Of a stretch of DNA of 64,000 bases, positions 19,722 through 31,785 are shown piece by piece. Within the stretch, counting starts at the first letter, position 1; every line of letters begins with the position of its first letter. The position numbers and the translations under genes were made by a program. Below the pieces are notes generated by a model. The model was given only the letters and a program-made list of their open reading frames with translations, was not told where the DNA came from and did not search any database. Source of the stretch: Halichondria panicea. Lineage: Eukaryota; Porifera; Demospongiae; Suberitida; Halichondriidae. The stretch is from positions 8,387,122-8,451,121 of the forward strand of contig NC_087377.1 in NCBI RefSeq assembly GCF_963675165.1. The letters are read 5' to 3'.

Positions 19722-20720
19722 ATGTATAGACTGCACACGAACTGATGGCAACTTTTTGTGTCACAGCTGCTCTAGCTCTAGCAGTGGTTTGGTGCAAATG
19801 GCTGTCAATAATAATTGTTTAGGATTGATAACCCAACATGTACAATAACAAAGACAATAAAATTAAGAGCTAGGAAAATAATTATTCGAATGTTAAACAA
19901 ATTTGCATTACCAGAAAAGATGCGAATTGTTTTGAGAATTGGCATCTGCCAACGAAATTTAACCCTTAGCGTTTTTCGACTGTAGATCTGCGACCATGTC
20001 CGCATGACAGTACTAAAACTCCAAAGCGATGGCAAAAACACGTCCAACAGGTAGGTCCATGGGAGTGGTTTAGATACATATAGATTCTTTTGTGAAAGAG
20101 AATCAGAATAATTATGGAAATTCACAGACAGTCTGGTAAAAATGAAAAGACGACACATGGTCCTCTGAAGCATTGATCCATGTACAGGGTTTCATTTTGT
20201 GGGGAGGGGGGAGGTTATAGAAGATCGCAAGATGTGTATACATGTGTTAGTATGAGTTTCTTTTTCCCTCCAATGCTCCAAACGAAGAAGCCAATAAGTT
20301 GTTGAAAGATGACAAGCAAAACACAACTGGGAAAGAAAAGAAAAAGAAGTGACAAAATTTGGAAAAGCATACAAAACTTCATCCAAGTATGTTTATTCGC
20401 CTATAGTTACACTTAGTTCTGTATTCACATGTATTATTGTTTTAGAGATCGAGAACGAACTGACTGAAAATCACCGTGTTAAAAAAATACTACATGTTAC
20501 CTTAGCATGCAACTGTTTCGACATAAACCTAAGTTGAAAACTGTCCTGTGTACATTGCTATAACATCATGTATTGCTATATACAGCATCACAGAGGAGGG
20601 GCCACCTCAAGCGAGATACGGGTTTTTGGACTGGTAGACGTCTCTGTTCTTCCTGCCCTAGGACACATGCATGGAGATCGCTGCTAATCGAACAGCCGGA
20701 ACATTCCTACCAATTAGTGT
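19722..20720. repeat. Dispersed duplicated segment, short copy
   Basis: Matches blocks of 6830-8290 in the same order but lacks the FN3 exon and most of the 7.5-8.2 kb part. The junction of the first loss lies near 19748, where GACTGCACACGAACTG is joined almost directly to TTTTTGTGTCACAGCTG. Confidence 0.7.
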
Positions 20721-21570
20721 GTGGTTAAATTTCACTTTCTACATTATGTATGTGATAGAAGCCCCGTGTTTAATTCTCATCGCCTTTGGGGGGGCTGGTT
20801 TCTTACTGACAAACATGTTTTATTGTTCCTCCTACTCCAGGATGGTATCAAGGGAGGTGTAAGTATTGATGCTTCTAAGACTATACCAAAGAGAGTGCTG
20901 ACGTTCGTCCCAACTGGTTGACACTGCTAACTGTTGGGCTCAGGAACGGGCAAAACGACTGTCCTTAGATGAGGGATAGCTATGCTTGTATCTTTTCCAC
21001 GAAGATTCTACTCTGTGTTACCTGGAAAAATACACATAGACCACTTTGGAATGAACTTGAAGGTGGACGACACACACTTGAGAGCAGTCTAAAGAAGATA
21101 AATGGCCTGACCATGCATGTATCTGGCTAATAGGCATATGAGGTATTACGACCAATCTTTCTATCCGGAAACTTACTCACCCTTGTATATAGCTAGTAAT
21201 CCTACTTTACTTAGTACACAAAACTATCCAGGAACAAAAAATCTAATTTGTGATGCACTTCAGAGAAATCATATTCCTGCGATTCCTTCCCCCTTAGGCA
21301 AGAAGTATATACTCGCTGGAGGCACAAAGATAGTTGGTATAGCTGAGATCGTGCTATACCACTCAGGCAATGTAATGTGGAGTATGTGAGGGTAGTTGGG
21401 TTTGGAGGAAAACTAGCCTAACCTGACAACCAGGCAATGTTTCCTCCATTCTACCCACCCCTGTACCCACCCACTCCCACTATATGTGGGACATGGGTTA
21501 TTCCATTCCGTCTCCTATTCTCCCTGTAGGTAGACTTATGAAGCTGTTTAGAATATCATCTGAAGTTACC
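20721..21570. other. No supported gene
   Basis: A 90-codon ORF at 21117-21389 has no motif, splice context or composition that supports it. I see no other feature. Confidence 0.4.
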
Positions 21571-21574
21571 AACT

Positions 21575-22953
21575 GTGACAGGGCCTAGGAAAACACCCCT
21601 TAACGCGGGTATACCCGAGTTTATGTTTATTGTTGAATCGGATAAAGCGTTCTCTAAGCTTCAAAATGATACCAAGATCGACCTCCTAGCTATTTTCTAT
21701 CCGGAGATATGTTCGAGGGAACGCTACGAAGGTATTGCAACGCCCTCTTGAGTAAAACGCTCAAACGTCATGAATAATTGAAGTTCAATTATTGCCTTCC
21801 GGGCACTTCCGTATACTCATAAAGCTTCGTAAAAGATGTTCTGGAGAAGACAAGTTAGTTAGATGAAGGCTAGGCGTTCTAGGACTCTCTAGCTAGCTAG
21901 TATAGCTATGTAGCTGGATTGCTTGGCACCTAGGAAGGATCTTCGAAGAAATAAAGAGGCAAAGACTCCCGTCGCTCGAATGGTAAGCTCTCATGTCTTG
22001 TTATAAGCTTGTACTTATTATCTGTGTAATGTATCAGTCTTATAAAAGATCCCTCACTTGTATGGAGCCTACAGAAAGTGTCTCTGTCCTTCATACAGCT
22101 TAAAGGAAGCCTAAGTGATCTATTATAGGTAGTCTTTCACTTAGTATTCGTCCGTATCGATCTAAGGCTTGATCCAACTTATTAGTAGCCTTATAAGAAG
22201 CTTTCCTCCTTTAATTTAGTACTGGTATCACTGCCATTGTGCTTAGTAGTAACAGGCCTGATGGGATGGGTGATCACATCATGGAGGGCCCAGGAAACTG
22301 CGTGGAATTGTCGTATAATATTTATATTGATGGTTCCCCCAGGTGGTGGTAAGTGTCAGAGGCCTGAGAAACGCTTGTCTATTGGCTAGAATGTAAGTGA
22401 CATTGATATTGTGTCTATCTTAACTTACTACTTATCTGTAGGTTGTTATGGAGTGTTTATGAGGATAAGTGGCACGGGATACGTACATCTAAAGAAACAA
22501 GAGTGGATCTACGCCAAGCTAGCTAGCTAGATAGCTGCTCTTTCTAATCTATTTCTGTTGCTAAATTATGTTTGTTAAGAAGTGGAGCTATGATATACCT
22601 GGCTCCTCTTGATGATTGTAAGTACTGGGCTGATGAAATAATCCTTACAAGTTGTCCTCTTTTATTTGTTAAAAATAATTAACAATAATAGGGAAATTCC
22701 CAGGGAATTTCCCCTCACGTAGACAGTAAATTTCATTATAAAAAATGAACGTTCGGTGAGTTTCTTCAACGTCCGCGCTTGACCTGTTTAAAGCTTCGTA
22801 GAGACCCAAATTTTTACAGGTAGGTAGAGGAAGAGTTGAAGTTAGCACCTGTGAAAAAAAAATTTTTTGCCCATGTTTTTCATTTCTACTAATTGGCCTA
22901 CAGCTTAATTTAATTAGTGCCGCGTTAAGGGGGGTTTTCCTAGGCCCTGTCAC
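21575..22953. mobile_element. Non-autonomous DNA transposon with GTGACAGGG ends
   Basis: The left end GTGACAGGGCCTAGGAAAAC is mirrored at the right end by GTTTTCCTAGGCCCTGTCAC, and the inverted match continues inward as ACCCCTTAACGCGG against CCGCGTTAAGGGGGG (about 34 bp in all). AACT occurs on both outer edges (21571-21574 and 22954-22957), a likely 4-bp target duplication. The 1379-bp interior has no transposase-like ORF, so movement would need enzymes from elsewhere. The superfamily is uncertain. Confidence 0.75.
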
Positions 22954-22957
22954 AACT

Positions 22958-23313
22958 ATGTTCTTGAAACGCTATTAGATAATAGAAACAATCCATCCAC
23001 AAACCATGGCGGTACTATAACTACAACACTAAAGAATCCACTATACCCATCACATCTACTTCGATAGACATGCTCACTTTTCCCTCTTTCACCTTTCTCA
23101 CAATCAATTTAAAATCTATTTCTGTGATCAGCGAGCAGGTGAAGAGGGGTGATAGCAAGCTTTCATGCATGGCTGTAATAATTATTCACTACAGATCAGC
23201 AGGAGAGGTATATATAGTCATATCACACTTCATGTATACCTAGCCACAACTGTCAGGATTATACATTTCCTATATTAATCGTGACACCATGCATAATGTC
23301 TGTTTCTTTTCAG
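22958..23313. other. Intergenic or intronic DNA
   Basis: No coding sequence seen; it ends in a TTTCTTTTCAG acceptor for the exon at 23314. Confidence 0.5.
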
Positions 23314-24120
23314 GTACATATCTAGGTGCATCTTGATTCAGTTTGAAAACTCGTGTGTTGAACCAAAGATTCGGGACTACACAGAGTTGAATAGTCTGCT
23401 GCCCGAACTCTCTAGGGCAGTTGGTTTCCTCATCAGCCTTGGAAAAAAGTTCTTGGAGAACAGAATAACAGAGCTGGATGAAGATATCATTCCTGTTGTT
23501 AACAGCCTGATGAAAGGAAAAGCGTTCACTCGTGTCCTAACATCATACACATAATTATTGGCACATGCAGTCATGGTCAACGCCTCACAGCGGCCTGGTT
23601 CAGTGGCAAACCTTACGCTAGAGGAATTTAAAGAGGCAAGACTTGAAAAGTCTACAGGAGGAGTGCTCCAGGTCCACAGACACATGACACAGGTCCAGGG
23701 CTCCGCATATCTCATACTAACACTACACCTGATGGAGAAAATGAAAAAGTACCTGGAATACGTTAGGCCTCAACAACTCCATATTAAACAATCAAACATA
23801 ATTATTTTTCCTCAGGAACGGAGGGAAAAAGCTTGAAAATATGGCGGCGAGGGTGGAAATCCAGGCAAAGAAGTTTAACTTCACATTTGTCACTGCTACT
23901 GAGCTAAGAAAAGCGGTGTCCGCACGACAGGTATATGTATGCTCGGATCATGTTTGTAGTCATTTGCAAGGAGGATGATCCGCAACCAACCAAGAGAAAA
24001 AAAGAGGTGAGTGCGCGAGTCCATCAAACCTGTTTTGCATGCTTGTTTCTCCCTACAGATGGTGACAGTCAGTGACGACAGAGAGCAGTCAGTGGGCAAT
24101 GTGGGCCAAAAAAATCTCAC
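23314..24120 (+). pseudogene. Tyrosine-recombinase-like domain gene, exon cluster
   Basis: Exon 1 (23314-23531) encodes a helical region ending KAFTR. After a 39-nt GT-AG intron (23532-23570), exon 2 encodes MVNASQRPGSVANLTLEEF and later KMKKYLEYVRPQ. Exon 3 (23816-23930, after TTTTCCTCAG) encodes GGKKLENMAARVEIQ and TFVTATELRKAV, ending at a GTATATG donor. A fourth piece near 24060 follows a CCCTACAG acceptor. The order (Arg in QRPG, LTLEEF strand, Y..YVRP, then T.T.LRKAV) parallels the catalytic fold of tyrosine recombinase-like proteins seen in invertebrate genomes, often linked to Crypton or DIRS-type elements. The terminal nucleophilic Tyr block was not found, so it may be incomplete. 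The mapping is by pattern; confidence is moderate. Confidence 0.4.
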
Positions 24121-24417
24121 AATAGTACCTGGAAGGAGTTGATTTTAGCGTTTTCAGATTTCTCTGTTGTTAGGGCACTATTTTTTGGCGGATTTGCAGA
24201 AATGCATTAGCACTAGTCAAAGGGTGTAGTTTTAAGGTTGAATGGAGTCAGACATTTTATTAGCGCAGACTATTTAAAGTTAATCACGTTAATTACAAAT
24301 TCGCTAAAAATTAATTAGAATAGTATACATTAACGTATTTATAACCATGTTTCCATGCAGCGTCACATGCATGGTATATACTAGCTTTTGTGACACTTTT
24401 ATTAGATTCTGAAGGCG

Positions 24418-25043
24418 GTGGGAATGGACGATCTCTATGGTGATCTCATAGATCACTTCCGTACAAAGATGGTGCCATACATATCTCAACTACAACCTGT
24501 CTTGATTGTGAAAGCGGACAACACATCGCCTAGTGAGAGTTTTACTCCACCATGTACGACGTTAGACGAGTTTGGGCAGGAACTATGCAATGCTGTTGCA
24601 AACCTAACTCTACATGATGTGAGTCCATTGCACTCAGAAACAAAAGTACCATGATGTACTGCCAATAAATGTTAATTAATTTTATGTGCAGATTGAACAA
24701 GAACTGGAACTGGTACTTTCCAAGCAATCTATATACCGCTCATTTTGTAGTGAGTGAACCAGAAATGGGTGCCAGCCATAACTTCATACAGCGAAAACAC
24801 TAAGAGAAAATATATTAAACCTTTGTTGCCAAAAGAAGGTGAGTTTTCCCCTGTCTGTCAAACGTGTATCACCTGTATAGCGCGAAATTTTCGAAGATTG
24901 TCGTCACTAATAAGGTATTTAAATTGTTTTTAGGTGATGATTTTGAGAATTCTGCAGTAAAACTACTATTCCAAATACTCTGCGTTCATCCCAAAAGGAA
25001 AGGAGACTTTGCCGACTTTCTTATGGAGTATGACGTACATTAA
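24418..25043 (+). CDS. Unrecognised exon cluster
   Basis: Plus-strand pieces with canonical splice sites: about 24418-24619, ending at a CATGAT|GTGAGT donor (VPYISQLQPVLIVKADNTSP inside); a short one after TGTGCAG at 24692 (IEQELELVLSKQ); one ending LLPKE before AAG|GTGAGT at about 24837; and one after TTTTTAG at 24932 (NSAVKLLFQILCVHPKRKGD) ending at TAA 25040-25042. The series is exon-like in length and phase but I do not recognise the protein. It may be the 3' part of a host gene or continue the upstream recombinase-like gene. Confidence 0.35.
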
Positions 25044-25114
25044 TCTGTTACTGCGTAGTATAATTGTTTGTTATTGTATGATAATTTGCACGTTAATTTA
25101 ACAATAATAATATA

Positions 25115-25344
25115 TACCGTATAGCGCGAAATTTTCGAGGGGCTTAATTTTCGTGGATTTCGTGGGTTAGCAATCCTACACGAAAATTAAGTCCACGAAA
25201 ATCGTTCTTTACCTGCTATAACGTGCAAGATTTAAAGGCGTGGCTTCCGGTAAGCAGTCATTCCGCGAACATTGTGCAACGAAAATGCTTTTAGAGGCCA
25301 ATCCACGAAATATAAGTGCCTCGAAAATTTCGCGCTATACGGTA
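25115..25344. mobile_element. MITE, CCGTATAGCG family
   Basis: Begins TACCGTATAGCGCGAAATTT and ends with its inverted complement AAATTTCGCGCTATACGGTA. TA at each outer edge suggests a Tc1/mariner-type TA target. The interior contains a second inverted pair (CACGAAAATTAAG). It is 230 bp long with no coding capacity. Diverged relatives lie at 62.38, 30.9, 40.97 and about 28.9 kb, and an isolated end (TATAGCGCGAAATTTTCGAA) near 24.88 kb. Confidence 0.85.
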
Positions 25345-25770
25345 GTTGAGTAATAACAATCTGTTATTATAGCCAGAATGCAACTTTTGTTTTAACAATA
25401 AGAAAAGTAAGCCCAACAAATCGATCAGCGACACACTTCGATGGTGTAGTACAAAGCTAGAAATTGAACACAGTTAACATTAATTTTTGTTTAGACCATT
25501 GGATTAACAAACGTTTTATAACATTTTTTTCCGTTGAGTTACATGCTGACCTAGCATATGAAGTCAATGACCGATCATTTTGCAGCATGGTTTCACAATT
25601 AAGTGCCATGCAGCTAGCAGAAAAAATTATAATCCCGCAATCCTTGTCAGTGATTTTGTCTGATGAAGTGTTACTTCTCAATTTTTTTTTTTTCATGAAT
25701 ATCACTAACAAATACACTTTTGTACATGTATTACGATAATATTACTGTGGACAGAAGGGAAGCTGCTAGC

Positions 25771-25963
25771 GTATAGCTAGAAATTTCTGCGACCCAAAAA
25801 TTCTGCAAGTAGCTGTACAAAGACATTCCGCGGATAATATTTCTGCGAATTAAACTTCCAACTGTTAAATTAGGCGTGGTTAATACGCATTTGCGGATAA
25901 TTTCTGCGTTTACTCATTCATTTGCAACATTTTTGGGCCGCAGAAATTAATTTCTAGCTATAC
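25771..25963. mobile_element. Foldback MITE, GTATAGCTAGAAATT ends
   Basis: GTATAGCTAGAAATTTCTGC at the left is mirrored by TAATTTCTAGCTATAC at the right, and CCCAAAAAT by ATTTTTGGG further inward. Length 193 bp. It shares the GTATAGC start of the other MITE family but is otherwise distinct. Confidence 0.7.
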
Positions 25964-27080
25964 CTTTCTCTCCAATACAGTAAGTCGTGTGAGCTCTCTC
26001 TCTTCCTTTTCTTTGCAGTGGCCATTGTCTTCAGCAGTTTATTATTGCTGATTCAGCAAAGCAAGTCAGATTGCACATGCGCAATAGTCTATTCTACTGA
26101 CAGCCCCTCCTCTTTTTCAGTGTGCCATTTTGTTCGGATTTGCGAAGTTTCGGACTAAAGAGGTCCAGATTAGCGAGGTTCTATTGTATTACCGTAGAGC
26201 GGGTTGTTTTCATATGGTGGAATTTTCGTGTTGTAGAGCATCATACGAATTAAAAGTACGGAAAATATTCTACCGTAACACCTGTTAATAAGCGCACATC
26301 AACTACCAAGAGCCTAATTGATAGAAGGCGCATGGTTTTCTGCACAAATCTCTGCCGAAAAACAGTACTGGTCTCCACACTTCTCTATAGATGTTAAGTG
26401 TCTTTCACTATACTGGTATTGTATTACTGCTGTCAGATATGACTATACACATAAATTATTGCAGATAAACGATCAAGCTAGATTTGCTTCATTGAAACGT
26501 CATGGGCGTGGTGGCCTGCTCTTTTCCCTATAGGCGCATGCGCTTACTAACCAGATTATACGGCAGGTTCAACATCACTTTCCTGTGAGCTGTACGAATA
26601 CGAAATTTTTTAATGGGTAGTTCTTATGAAAAGTTTCACCGACGAGAATTACCTGCTATATAGTATACCGATTCTAATGGAGAAAATAATAGGGGTGGAG
26701 GAAGGGGATGAGCAAAGACTAGAGTTGCTGTCTTAGTCGCCAGCAAAACCCCAACCCTTCTTCCTCTCCTTAAATTAACCAAACCTCTTCCTCATTCTGA
26801 TGAAGCTAGGTCAGGCCAGGCCTCTTAGAGTTATCTTCCAACCCAATCTTCACTAGAACTGTGAATGCAATATGCGAGAAGGCAAATGCATAAAATAATT
26901 ATAATGCACGTGCACAGTCGAGTCACATCTAATAAATACCATCATAAAATTACCAGTGCTACCTATATATCAAGTAGAGAGAGAGTATCGAACGTGTGTA
27001 TCAGATGTATGCAGAGAGCAATGCGACTTCCTGTATATGTCATGGGCTTGCACACCAAGTGTGAGTGATGTAACCTAGCA
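25964..27080. other. No supported gene
   Basis: An isolated MITE-like end (TACCGTAGAGCGGG) is seen near 26191 and a matching TACCGTAA near 26272. No coding sequence could be supported. Confidence 0.4.
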
Positions 27081-27084
27081 CTGT

Positions 27085-27187
27085 CATGGGCTTGGAATTG
27101 TCACTGACCAATCCAACTGTAGGTGATGTAATCTACTTTTTTATCACTCACACTTGGATTGGGTCAGTGTGAAAATTCCAAGCCATG
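27085..27187. repeat. Foldback (inverted repeat) of about 103 bp
   Basis: CATGGGCTTGGAATT at the left pairs with AATTCCAAGCCATG at the right, and GACCAATCCAA with TTGGATTGGGTC inside. The arms are about 35-45 nt around a short loop containing TACTTTTTTAT. It may be a tiny MITE or form a hairpin RNA if transcribed. Confidence 0.7.
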
Positions 27188-27783
27188 TTGCTCTCCGCGC
27201 ATACATTAGCCTCAATTCCAGGCCGCACTTCACATCAGGCCTGGTATCGAGTGCTTGCACATGCGCTAAATCCCCCCCCCTGGTATCTGGGGGCTTTGGA
27301 TAACATCGTTAAAACAATGACATCACAACAAACGGAAAGGAAGTAGATAGAAAGTTCGATTGAAGGTTTCTAGCCCATCGAATAGCATTCTCTGATAGCT
27401 ACCCGACTCCTAATCATTCTATTACCGTAATCGTTCTAATAAGCACCAATTACCAAAAGATCGAATTTGGAACTGTTGAATAGGCGTGGTTTAACCATAG
27501 ATTGAAGAGAAAGGGATTGGCAACGGAGGCAGTTCACGTTATGCTTTTACATTGAGTGTACACTGAAACCATCTGTGTTTCGCACTGCGAAAACCCGGGA
27601 AACTTATTGTGTCTAATGCATACTTTTCAAAGATCCCTCCCAACACTTCACACATGCCCCTGATGGTAGGTATCATTTGGAAATGAAATTTTGATTTTTC
27701 GTGAAGTAGCTAGAGGTACACAGAGCGCTTTTTCATCTTGTGTTCCTATAGTACCTATGATAATTACATCTAAGGTTGTGTTA

Positions 27784-28675
27784 CCATAGATATAAGAGGA
27801 GAGGGATGGGAAACGCGACGTAAATAGCATTGACGATCCGCGTTTCGGTCAATGTTTTCTTCTTTATTTCCTCCAACCCATGCTATTAGCTAGTACTAGG
27901 CTATAAACTAGCTACTGAGCTCCATGTATTAGCAATGGCCAGTGGAACAGTCACAACAAGGTAGCAGCAATAGTTAGTGAGACCCTCCAAGCAGTAAAAA
28001 GCAGCTTGGACAGCAAATTCTTGAGAGGAGCTCTGTCTGTACCGTTGAGTATTCCAGTACAGTCACAGACATGATAGAGAATTATGGAAATGTAGCAAAG
28101 TTCTGTCGTAAATTACTATGCCGATACGATGAACCAACTATCAATGAATACAAAGAGACATTTACCTACATTCAATCATTGATGTAACGTTCTAAATGGG
28201 TACACAAAAAGTCTGCTTTTAAAAACCAGCTTACTAAGACAAAAATGAACATTACTTACCAACCTAAAGCCAAGTGGCTTTGATTTTACTTGCATACAAT
28301 GCCCAGCTACTTAAGAAAGAGGGAATCATTAATATTTTGGGCTGTAGTCATAGCCTCTCCTTGTAGAAGGTACACAAAGCCACTAGATAGAGTCGAAACG
28401 ATAATACAACATTCAAAAAACTGCCTTTGAAAGTTTTCAAGCTCTTGGTGAGATACACAACACTTCTATATGATGCACAGTAGGTGTGGATGCTCAGCAC
28501 AGTACTAAGAGTCCCAGTGGGGAGCTGTGAATGATTGTGAATGATAGTAATAACATTTCCCGCTGGGTTGGCGGGGTGTCTAGAGCCGAAACGCAGATCA
28601 ACCTTTTGGCATTACACTGAAGTGATTGTGCGCACGTGCTCTGTTTCCCATCCCTCTCCCTTCTTATATCTATGG
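27784..28675. repeat. Long-spaced inverted repeat pair
   Basis: The left arm (27784-27814) CCATAGATATAAGAGGAGAG then GGATGGGAAAC is repeated in inverted form at 28643-28675 with one or two small differences. The roughly 830 bp between arms have no recognised gene. The arms may be the ends of a non-autonomous transposon, or two copies of one regulatory block. Confidence 0.5.
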
Positions 28676-28919
28676 TGTTACTAAGTAGTGTGCTTTGTCC
28701 CAAATGGCCACAAAAATGAGGTGAAGTTGATGTTTAGCAGCAGAACTGCTCATAGACTTTTTTACAGACAGCAAAAACAATTCTCATGAATTATTCATGT
28801 TTAGACTCCCACGTTAGAAGTAAGCCTCGATTAAAACCGCGGGGAAACACGGATGCACTCCGTTGTCAATCTATAGTTAACAGCTCAAAATCTCAGGCTA
28901 ATTCTGTATGTTTGGGAGG

Positions 28920-29080
28920 TGCAAAATTTCGTGCTTTCCGAGGCAGAGTAGTTAACAGGAAAATTTAAACTGTATTTATAAGCAAAGCTATTGGTGGGTG
29001 TGGTTTCCTGGCATCGCGAATATTAGAACTTCTACTGAAGGCAAATAGCACCGTCAAAAATTTAATTTCCCGCTATAATA
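28920..29080. mobile_element. Partial MITE of the CCGTATAGCG family
   Basis: GCAAAGCTATTGGTGGGTGT and GGTTTCCTGGCA at about 28983-29014 match the interior of the MITE at 40974-41127. The right end ATTTCCCGCTATA is recognisable; the left end is degraded (near CAAAATTTCGTG). Confidence 0.5.
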
Positions 29081-30395
29081 ATAATTATTATGGATCTCTA
29101 TTAATTTTGTTTCCAGTTCCTAACCACCCCCATTTTCAATTTGTATTATTTATAGTTGTGGCCTAGGAACGAGGCCACACGTTTCTGACCACCATGAACA
29201 TCTTAAAAGATTAATCTTTCAATGCGCCATGTGTATAAAAAATTATTAAAAACACCACACAAAAAATAATGGTCTGACAAAATTAATTACATGTATACGG
29301 CCTGCACCCACAACACAGAAGATAAGATAATTGATAAGCTTAACATAATAGCTTACCCGGACCCACAAGCGAAGCTCCATTGACAAGCACCGTTTGAATC
29401 TGGAAGCAGATCTAGACTGAATCAGATAAAAGATTGGATGACCACGAGGACACAAAATTTATGCGCATGCCAATAAAAGAGTCAGTTCCATCGCAAACAC
29501 ACCCCTTTTCTGCGCATGCGCATTCAAACCAATGGTATCCGCTAAACTGTATGCCCCCCCTGGCCCCCCCCCTTATCTTTTGGTGTGTACAGGGGAAAAA
29601 AAAAAAAACCAATACAATGCCTGAAGGTCACGGTGTTGGAATTCACCCCCTGCATTGATCTATGTGTGGGCAATTGAACGAGTTAATTGATGGTTGTTAG
29701 TGTGTATGTATACGTAATCATCCAACAGAAAGCTGTGTTCATGCAGGTTTTAACATGGATTTAAAGCTCACTATTTCAGGATAAGTCGATCTGCAATTAA
29801 TGTGTGGATTGCATGGTCAGCCTTGCACAGTCATGTTGATGGTGAGATATGAGATGCTTGGAACCCCAGTTGAGCTAAACTTAATTGTGCGGTGAGCTGT
29901 TTGTTTTCAAAGTGTATCAGTCGGCTGTTGGCAGTTTGTAATACATATCGTATCTACTGGCCTGATGCAGTTGTAGAGTGTAAAAGAATTCTCATGCAGA
30001 TGTACCTCAAGCTAGGGTATAATTATGTTTGTGGTTATAGTATGGAATTTATATCTGTATTTGTTTTATTCGTTATTGTTTCCTGTCTGTTGATCACACT
30101 TTGTGTTCTAACTCATGCCGTGGTACACTTTTACTGTTTAATAACAACTTTTTAGCCTGCCTAATCTTGTTCAATCCTAGAATAGCTCTATATACAGTAT
30201 ATATATACAGCTGATTTTGGACTATTATTATACTCAAGACGTGGACTATTATTATACTCAAGACGTGGGCTATTCTGCATGGTAAAGTGGTGCTGCAGAG
30301 CAGTTACTGAATACATTTCTCTACAAGAAGTATTGTATACGTATCTACTTTTTCAGAGTTAAATTGTGAACCACAATTAGGAGCTAGCTACGGTC
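29081..30395. other. No supported gene
   Basis: ORFs here lack motifs. The C- and A-rich tracts near 29555-29610 (CCCCCCCTGG, a 12-A run) look like repeat ends. An 87-codon ORF at 29892-30155 ends in a strongly hydrophobic stretch but has no other support. Confidence 0.4.
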
Positions 30396-30402
30396 ATGCA
30401 CA

Positions 30403-30560
30403 ATGAAAACCCAGTCGGCGATCGCATTTGCACAGAACACTGGAAGATCGAACGTACATCACCACTTCATTCGTGAACAAGTTGTTGTTGCCAAGACCGT
30501 TGAAGTTCTATTATATACTGTAGCCCGAGTCAAGTTTGAGAAAGAGATGGCTGCATGGAT
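30403..30560 (+). pseudogene. Ty1/copia RNase H remnant
   Basis: The frame reads QSAIAFAQNTGRSNVHHHFI followed by REQV, which matches the C-terminal RNase H segment of Ty1/copia polyproteins (N/TQSAI..A.N...R.KHI..R.HFIRE.V). Only about 50 codons are recognisable, without reverse transcriptase, integrase or LTRs nearby. It is an old fragment. Confidence 0.5.
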
Positions 30561-30905
30561 TTGTTCCCCATCATCAAACAAAATTAACTATAATGTTTAG
30601 TCTAGTTCGGTCAATTAATGCATGTAACCACGTGTTTTGTCATCTTTCTTACTCTGTCAATCCCACCTAAGTTACATTGCAAGCTTTGCCAATATACACA
30701 TGTCGCACCCCATCGATTAAGACTTCTCGTGTTGCAAACATAATTATAAATACTTGTCAGAACGTAAGCGTAATCGCATACATGCATGTGCAACAGCTAG
30801 AGGTAGGGGCATGTACTTTATCCTCCTTATAGGCCTATATATATATTATACATGCAGCAAATAATTATTGGTATAATTATTACATTGACTTTATAATCAT
30901 GCATG

Positions 30906-31119
30906 TACCGTATAGCGGGTATAATTATTTCGAGGGTATAAATTTTCGCGGATGTGCCTTTAGAAAGGTTTTCGCAGATTTAATTTTCGTGGAATAGCGC
31001 CTTTTTTGCAGCATGCATGCATGAAATATTAAATTTGCGGTTATAAATGTTCGCGGTTCATGCCTAATCCGCGAAAACCACGAACATTTATACCCTTGAA
31101 ATATACCCTCTATACGGTA
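30906..31119. mobile_element. MITE, CCGTATAGCG family, second copy
   Basis: Begins TACCGTATAGCGGGTATAAT and ends ATACCCTCTATACGGTA, with internal pairs such as CGAGGGTATAAATTTTCGCG against a matching block near 31080-31100. Length 214 bp. Confidence 0.75.
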
Positions 31120-31316
31120 TCCATGCAATTAAGGGTGTTCAACAAGCAGTCTCCAACAAGTCATGGTACATGAATGCATGCATGCCATGGCCTTCCGGGA
31201 TTGAAAAAACACCTATACTATAATTATATGTATTTCACCAGCTCAACATAATTATGCATGCAGGTATAATTACGTATTATATAAATACAAGGTTCCGGTC
31301 GATTTACAAAAAAATA

Positions 31317-31785
31317 CAGTGGAACCTCCATTAACGACCACCTCCGAATAGCAACCACACGCTATATAACGGCCAAGAGCTCAGGTCCGGATTGAAACTA
31401 CAATGACTTCAATGTAAAGCAACCTCTCAAAAGCGACCACCTCTCTACTCCGTACAACGAGCAGCTTTCTAGTCCCCAACTAGCTTTAGCAATGGAAAAT
31501 AACCTCCCAGAACGGACAGCCACACCCAGAATTAGCAGAAAATTATTGCTGAGATAGCATTATTTTGCACAATCGTGAAAACCTGGCTGTAGCTTGTCTC
31601 TACAGCCTTTTCAAAGCTTGTATGAGCTAAAGAAGCAGTTAGCAAAGCCCCAAGATTCATTTGCAGCAAGAAATGACTTGTAGAAAATACATAGCTGGAA
31701 ATCGAAACCTCCCAAGGAAGACCACCTCTCTATAACGGCCAAAAGGCTGGTCCCCAATGGTGTCCGTTTTATGGAGGTTCCACTG
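31317..31785. mobile_element. MITE with CAGTGGAACCTCC ends
   Basis: CAGTGGAACCTCCATTAACG at the left is mirrored by TTATGGAGGTTCCACTG at the right, with TA on both outer sides (31315-31316 and 31786-31787). CAGTGGAACCTC ends are typical of pogo/Tigger-like mariner MITEs. Internal repeats of ACCACCTC...AACGGCC are visible. Partial relatives lie at about 32880-33045 and 47898-48030. Confidence 0.85.
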
